Source: Nitrospinaceae bacterium (GTDB lineage: Bacteria; Nitrospinota; Nitrospinia; Nitrospinales; VA-1). Taken from it: DNA of 17,359 nucleotides. The DNA is taken from the NCBI GenBank assembly GCA_012961055.1, contig DUAA01000158.1:4648-22006 (forward strand). The letters are read 5' to 3'. The first letter of the stretch is position 1. The number at the start of each line of letters is the position of its first letter. The notes beneath the pieces were generated by a model. The model ran no database searches, had not been told where the DNA came from, and was given only the letters and a program-made list of their open reading frames with translations. This document shows, in pieces, positions 14,418-17,359 of the stretch. Made by a program: the position numbers and the translations under genes.

Positions 14418-14675
14418 CTAAGCCTTTTGACCCAACCATTCCAGAAACAATTTCAGAGCTTCTTGGTACCGGCCCGCAATAAATCTTTGCTCTGAAGGAC
14501 CCGCAACATTTTTATCTTTTGAAACTATTATATATTTTTCAGTAATACTTTCGTTTTGAATAAAAATAGAAGCACCGGAACCCATTACAGAACCAGTCCC
14601 TCGAAAAAGCTCTTCATTGATTGCTTTAGGATTATTGGTTACCGAAATACCGTCTCTATTTATTAAATGAGTCAT
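14418..14675 (-). CDS. Small hypothetical protein, first gene of the ACT-def unit
   Basis: 85 residues; I do not recognise it. The N-terminal third is polar (MTHLINRDGISVTNNPKAIN). The middle has GTGSVMGSGASIFIQNESIT with an IIVSKD strand. The C-terminus is a probable helix, QEALKLFLEWLGQKA. It has no cysteine, no signal peptide and no membrane segment. It precedes the GcvR-like gene by 18 nt on the same strand, so the three genes probably form one transcript that this gene opens. No strong Shine-Dalgarno precedes ATG 14673-14675. The codon use and operon placement make it a likely real gene. Confidence 0.6.
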   Translation of the reverse strand: MTHLINRDGISVTNNPKAINEELFRGTGSVMGSGASIFIQNESITEKYIIVSKDKNVAGPSEQRFIAGRYQEALKLFLEWLGQKA

Positions 14676-15219
14676 ATAAAAATATCAGCCTAAAATAAAA
14701 TTAGCACACACACTTTAAGACAAAATTCAATACAGTGACCTGATCCAGTTAGTTGTACCACTTTTTAAGTTAGCATTTCTACCTTCACAGACTGTATTAC
14801 CTCTCATGCTAAAGATCTAATCCCAATGAGCTATGTCGCCGAAATTGATTATATCCCCTCCCAAAATACAGGTGAGGTTAACTCCAAGAAATCACGACAG
14901 ATATCAGTTGGTGTTTATTGGTATCCAGGAACAAAGAAAAGATTCACTCTTGAAGTCCGTACAGAACAAGACAAACAAATACAAAAAGGAGGAGTTCCAA
15001 CCATCTCCAATGGCGGGGTGTGTGAAAAATTCATCAAGTAATGGTTAGGCAACAAATGTCCCGCTCTCGGCTAATGGCATACGCGCTCGGGATTTAAGCT
15101 ATAAAATCCACCCCAAAAAACGTGTAGCCATATGAAAACCTTTTGTATAAATAATGCATCTGGTTAATTGGGTTTTTGGCCAAAAGCCCTAGTCTAAAAT
15201 CCTTACACCAATAAATTGT
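14676..15219. other. Gap with no reliable gene between the ACT-def unit and the transporter remnant
   Basis: Two overlapping plus-strand frames of 71 codons each (14826-15041 and 14833-15048) are open. Neither has a ribosome binding site or a recognised family. The first has somewhat more protein-like text (SRQISVGVYWYPGTKKRFTL) and might be a remnant. At 15170-15189 there is a 20-bp palindrome around TTTTGGCCAAAA with one G-T wobble. It lies just beyond the stop of the transporter remnant and lacks a clear T-run on either strand, so it is a weak terminator candidate at best. The promoter of the 14675 gene should be at the left edge, but none is clear. Confidence 0.4.
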
Positions 15220-15540
15220 TTAATCTTTTATTTTAGTAGCGAGTTCCTTTTCTTGTAAAGTGGCTCCTGCTTCCATGCGCAGGCTAGGAGTGGCCAGCCA
15301 GTACACTAGACCGACAAAAGCTCCTCCACCGACCAAGTTTCCGAGAGTAACAAAGATCTGGTTATTAATAAACCCAGCAACGGAAATTTCTGGTCCATGA
15401 GGCAAAAACATTGCCATGCTTAACAAACTTTGATTGGCAATACTATGCTCAAACCCACTTCCGATAAAAGCAAACAAGGACCAGAAAATCATTATCGAGC
15501 CAGCTAGCCCTTCAGAGGAGGTATAACCAAGAGAGGCACA
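15220..15540 (-). pseudogene. C-terminal fragment of a formate/nitrite transporter (FNT family)
   Basis: Minus-strand reading from about 15540 to TAA 15220-15222 gives LGYTSSEGLAGSIMIFWSLF, then AFIGSGFEHSIANQSLLSM and later LGNLVGGGAFVGLVYWLATP. GFEHSIAN is the hallmark of FNT channels (GFEHSIANM in E. coli FocA), close to the functional histidine. Full FNT proteins have about 260-290 residues; only the last 100 or so are present. An ATG at 15490-15492 would give 90 residues without the first transmembrane helices, so no working pore. Upstream it runs into the 3' end of nirA in other frames. Its last coding part shares 79 identical bases with the transporter gene entering at 17359. Likely product of a partial duplication or deletion. 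Confidence 0.8.
15240..15318. repeat. 79-bp exact direct repeat, copy 1
   Basis: Identical base for base to 17281-17359. It lies within the C-terminal coding end of the transporter fragment. Identity stops sharply at base 15239, inside the last codons. The other end cannot be judged because copy 2 is cut by the window edge, so the true repeat may be longer. Confidence 0.97.
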
Positions 15541-15545
15541 TCCTT

Positions 15546-17201
15546 TCAGACCCTCTTGCCACTACTTTCGGTTTGTCCTTCTCCGAGATGAGGCCTACTT
15601 TTATCATCATTGCTAATACATTGTTCACTGTTGGCAGACCTTTTGGGGTTGGTTTGCTCAGATTTATTGGGTGATTTTTTCTTCTTACTATATTTTTTTC
15701 CCTTAATCGGATGCATCTTTTGTCGTGTATGATATGGGGTGACAAATTCAAGAACTTTTGCCAACTGGTCACAAGGCACATCTTCCATGACTTTTGTTGC
15801 CAGCTTAGGATGAGTGCCCGTCCGACCACCCATATAAATATCGACTGCGTCAATCACTTCATTTCCACGCTTAATTCTCTTCCCCAAGAGCCCTATATCG
15901 GCCACTAAATGATTACCGCATCCCGCCGGGCATCCTGACCAGTGCATGGTGATCGGGTCGGTATTGGGAAGTTTGCCCTCAAGCTCGACCGCTACCCGCA
16001 AAGCTTGCGATTTAGTTTCAATAGCCGCGAGGCTACAGTAGTCACTCCCCACGCAACTTACCAGCCCGCGCATTACACTGGACGGATGATAAGTAAATTC
16101 CTTCACGAGAGGTTCATCCAGCATTTCTCCCAGCTTGTCATCCGACACATGAGGGATAACGAGGGAATTGGAATGGGAAAACCGGACTTCGCCGTTTCCA
16201 TACTTTTCTGCGAGTCGTGCCATGCCAATAAGTTTTTTGGAATGTATTCGCCCTACAGGAATCTTCAGGCCTACGTAGTTCATAAAAGGTTGCTTCTGGC
16301 GATAAATTCCAATATGTTCGGATTTTTCATTTCCTCTTAAATCCGTTCCGCCTGAAGAAAGGCATTTCCCCAAACTTTGTTCCAGTGCTTTTCGAAATTT
16401 TTTCTCGCCCCAGTCTTCTATGAGAAAAGCCAACCTATTTTTATTACGAGCTTCCCTGCTTCCATGATCCCGGTACAAAAGAATTATCGCAGAGCACACT
16501 TCTACAACTTCTTCAGGTGAAACAAAAACATCCAGCGAAGTAGCAATGCGATAACCACCAGAACCTAACTTTCCACCTACCAATATGTTGAAACCATAAA
16601 CAGGATTGCCTTCCTTTTCCTGAACCGCAGGTATCAGGGCCAGATCTTGTGTCTCAGCGTGAACACAGTCATCGGCACAGCCACTAATAGCTATATTGAA
16701 TTTTCGTGGAAGGTTTGAAAATTCAGAGTTATTTAAGATATGCTCGTTCAACGCTTTGATTTGTGCATAAGGACTCACCTTCTCTTTTGGGTTTAAACCT
16801 GTTATTGGGCAGCCTATAATGTTTCTCACATTGTCCAGTCCTGTCTGCGTTGAAGTCAGGCCTACCTCCTCGAGAAGATCGAAAACTTCAGGCACGTTTT
16901 CAATTTTAAGTTGGCGCAGTTGAACCTGCTGTCTTGTTGTGATGTCTATAATGCCGTTACCAAATGTTTCAGCAATAAACGACAGAGCTCTTATTTGATG
17001 TGAAAATGAAAAACCGTTAGGTATCCGAACCCGAAGCATAAAAAATCCTGGCGTGGGATTACGAAGAAACAAGCCATACCATTTGAGGCGCTGAATATCG
17101 TCTTCGCTGATTGATTCCCAGCCTTCCTTAGCCATACGAGGTATGTCGGCCTTGATCTTTAATCCATCTTTTTGATGTTTTAAAATTTCAATTTTATTCA
17201 T
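15546..17201 (-). CDS. nirA: Ferredoxin-nitrite reductase, siroheme and [4Fe-4S] enzyme
   Basis: 551 residues of the nitrite/sulfite reductase family. It has two ferredoxin-like half-domains (around 55-115 and 305-365) and two siroheme-binding regions. Residues 89-98 are TRQQVQLRQL. The cluster ligands are C383 and C389 (SCVGSDYCS) and C424 and C428 (SGCPAGCGN), the family's C-x5-C and C-x3-C. The enzyme reduces nitrite to ammonium with six electrons from ferredoxin for nitrogen assimilation. The transporter gene upstream ends 62 nt before the start, fitting nitrite uptake plus reduction. ATG 17199-17201 has no strong Shine-Dalgarno. Odd: after residue about 490 the family fold ends and a Lys/Ser/Asn-rich tail of about 55 residues follows. 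The same DNA in the next frame looks more protein-like, so the native C-terminus may have been lost. Confidence 0.92.
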   Translation of the reverse strand: MNKIEILKHQKDGLKIKADIPRMAKEGWESISEDDIQRLKWYGLFLRNPTPGFFMLRVRIPNGFSFSHQIRALSFIAETFGNGIIDITTRQQVQLRQLKIENVPEVFDLLEEVGLTSTQTGLDNVRNIIGCPITGLNPKEKVSPYAQIKALNEHILNNSEFSNLPRKFNIAISGCADDCVHAETQDLALIPAVQEKEGNPVYGFNILVGGKLGSGGYRIATSLDVFVSPEEVVEVCSAIILLYRDHGSREARNKNRLAFLIEDWGEKKFRKALEQSLGKCLSSGGTDLRGNEKSEHIGIYRQKQPFMNYVGLKIPVGRIHSKKLIGMARLAEKYGNGEVRFSHSNSLVIPHVSDDKLGEMLDEPLVKEFTYHPSSVMRGLVSCVGSDYCSLAAIETKSQALRVAVELEGKLPNTDPITMHWSGCPAGCGNHLVADIGLLGKRIKRGNEVIDAVDIYMGGRTGTHPKLATKVMEDVPCDQLAKVLEFVTPYHTRQKMHPIKGKKYSKKKKSPNKSEQTNPKRSANSEQCISNDDKSRPHLGEGQTESSGKRV

Positions 17202-17263
17202 GATAGTTTATTTGAAAAATTTCCTGGATTTATATAAAGTCGTTTAGTGCTCCACTAAATATT

Positions 17264-17359
17264 TCATTTTTTCTCAATAACGAGTTCCTTTTCTTGTAAA
17301 GTGGCTCCTGCTTCCATGCGCAGGCTAGGAGTGGCCAGCCAGTACACTAGACCGACAAA
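17264..17359 (-). CDS. 3' end of a formate/nitrite transporter gene (partial)
   Basis: The gene enters from the right edge on the minus strand. 31 codons are visible, FVGLVYWLATPSLRMEAGAT then LQEKELVIEKK, ending at TGA 17264-17266. It is the C-terminal end of an FNT-family nitrite/formate channel. It is identical in protein to the downstream fragment (15220-15540) until the last few residues, where this copy has VIEKK and the other ATKIKD. It lies 62 nt upstream of nirA in the same direction, so it probably supplies nitrite to NirA. Whether the rest of the gene is intact cannot be seen here. Confidence 0.8.
   Translation of the reverse strand, partial: FVGLVYWLATPSLRMEAGATLQEKELVIEKK
17281..17359. 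repeat. 79-bp exact direct repeat, copy 2, reaching the window edge
   Basis: Same orientation and sequence as 15240-15318. The two copies flank nirA about 2.04 kb apart. The repeat could recombine to delete nirA. It could also be where an assembly graph branches. Confidence 0.97.

Noticed and set aside
14826..15048. Two overlapping 71-codon plus-strand frames as genes
   Set aside because: They overlap almost fully in different frames. Neither has a ribosome binding site, a recognised family or operon context.
15170..15189. 20-bp palindrome as a strong terminator for the nirA/transporter transcript
   Set aside because: It lacks a T-run on the minus strand and has no loop, so it is noted only as a weak candidate.
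15942..16340. 132-codon plus-strand frame inside nirA
   Set aside because: It is antisense to the conserved siroheme/cluster region of NirA and has no independent support.
1..17359. CRISPR array, prophage, insertion sequence or restriction-defence genes
   Set aside because: I saw no regularly spaced repeats, cas genes, transposase, phage structural genes or terminal inverted repeats on either strand.

Overview
The window looks like chromosomal DNA of a free-living Gram-negative bacterium. It carries a KdsD-type arabinose-5-phosphate isomerase (LPS/Kdo pathway), an outer-membrane-type lipoprotein and an MscS-family channel. Base composition is moderately AT-rich. An assimilatory ferredoxin-type nitrite reductase beside a formate/nitrite transporter, plus an NHLP-type peptide, would fit a marine nitrite oxidiser of the Nitrospinota. 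That assignment is an inference from gene content, not something the sequence proves.

Layout. 1-243 (+) is a wrecked citrate synthase gene: N-terminal homology runs directly into C-terminal homology, followed by an in-frame TAG. 258-578 (-) is clpS. 684-1344 (+) is a broken DUF3108-like exported protein with several frame changes. 1366-2522 (-) is a two-gene unit, an Nfu-type Fe-S scaffold followed by a small unknown protein. 2523-3214 has no convincing gene. 3215-5905 (-) is an intact polA, divergent from kdsD (6047-7051, +) across a short promoter region. alaS (7080-9716, +), an orphan NHLP peptide gene (9820-10203, +) and tRNA-Arg(CCG) with its terminator follow.

10335-11148 is the most intriguing part. 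It is non-coding by ordinary criteria. It holds a perfect extended -10, a 13-bp hairpin whose loop can form a 5-bp pseudoknot, a 13-nt perfect complement to the 16S rRNA 3' tail placed as the Shine-Dalgarno of a 14-codon ORF, a second long hairpin over that ORF, and a 12-bp rho-independent terminator. I read this as an undescribed structured RNA (sRNA or leader-peptide element).

11149-13341 (+) is an MscS-family channel followed 9 nt later by a lipoprotein. 13369-14675 (-) is a three-gene unit: a small unknown, a GcvR-like double-ACT protein, and peptide deformylase. 15220-17359 (-) is a nitrite-assimilation locus. The 3' end of a formate/nitrite transporter gene enters at the window edge, then nirA, then a truncated second transporter copy sharing 79 identical bases with the first.

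The long housekeeping genes polA and alaS are uninterrupted over about 2.6 kb each. The broken genes at both flanks are therefore more likely real decay or rearrangement than poor base calling, although the two edge cases could also be assembly joins.
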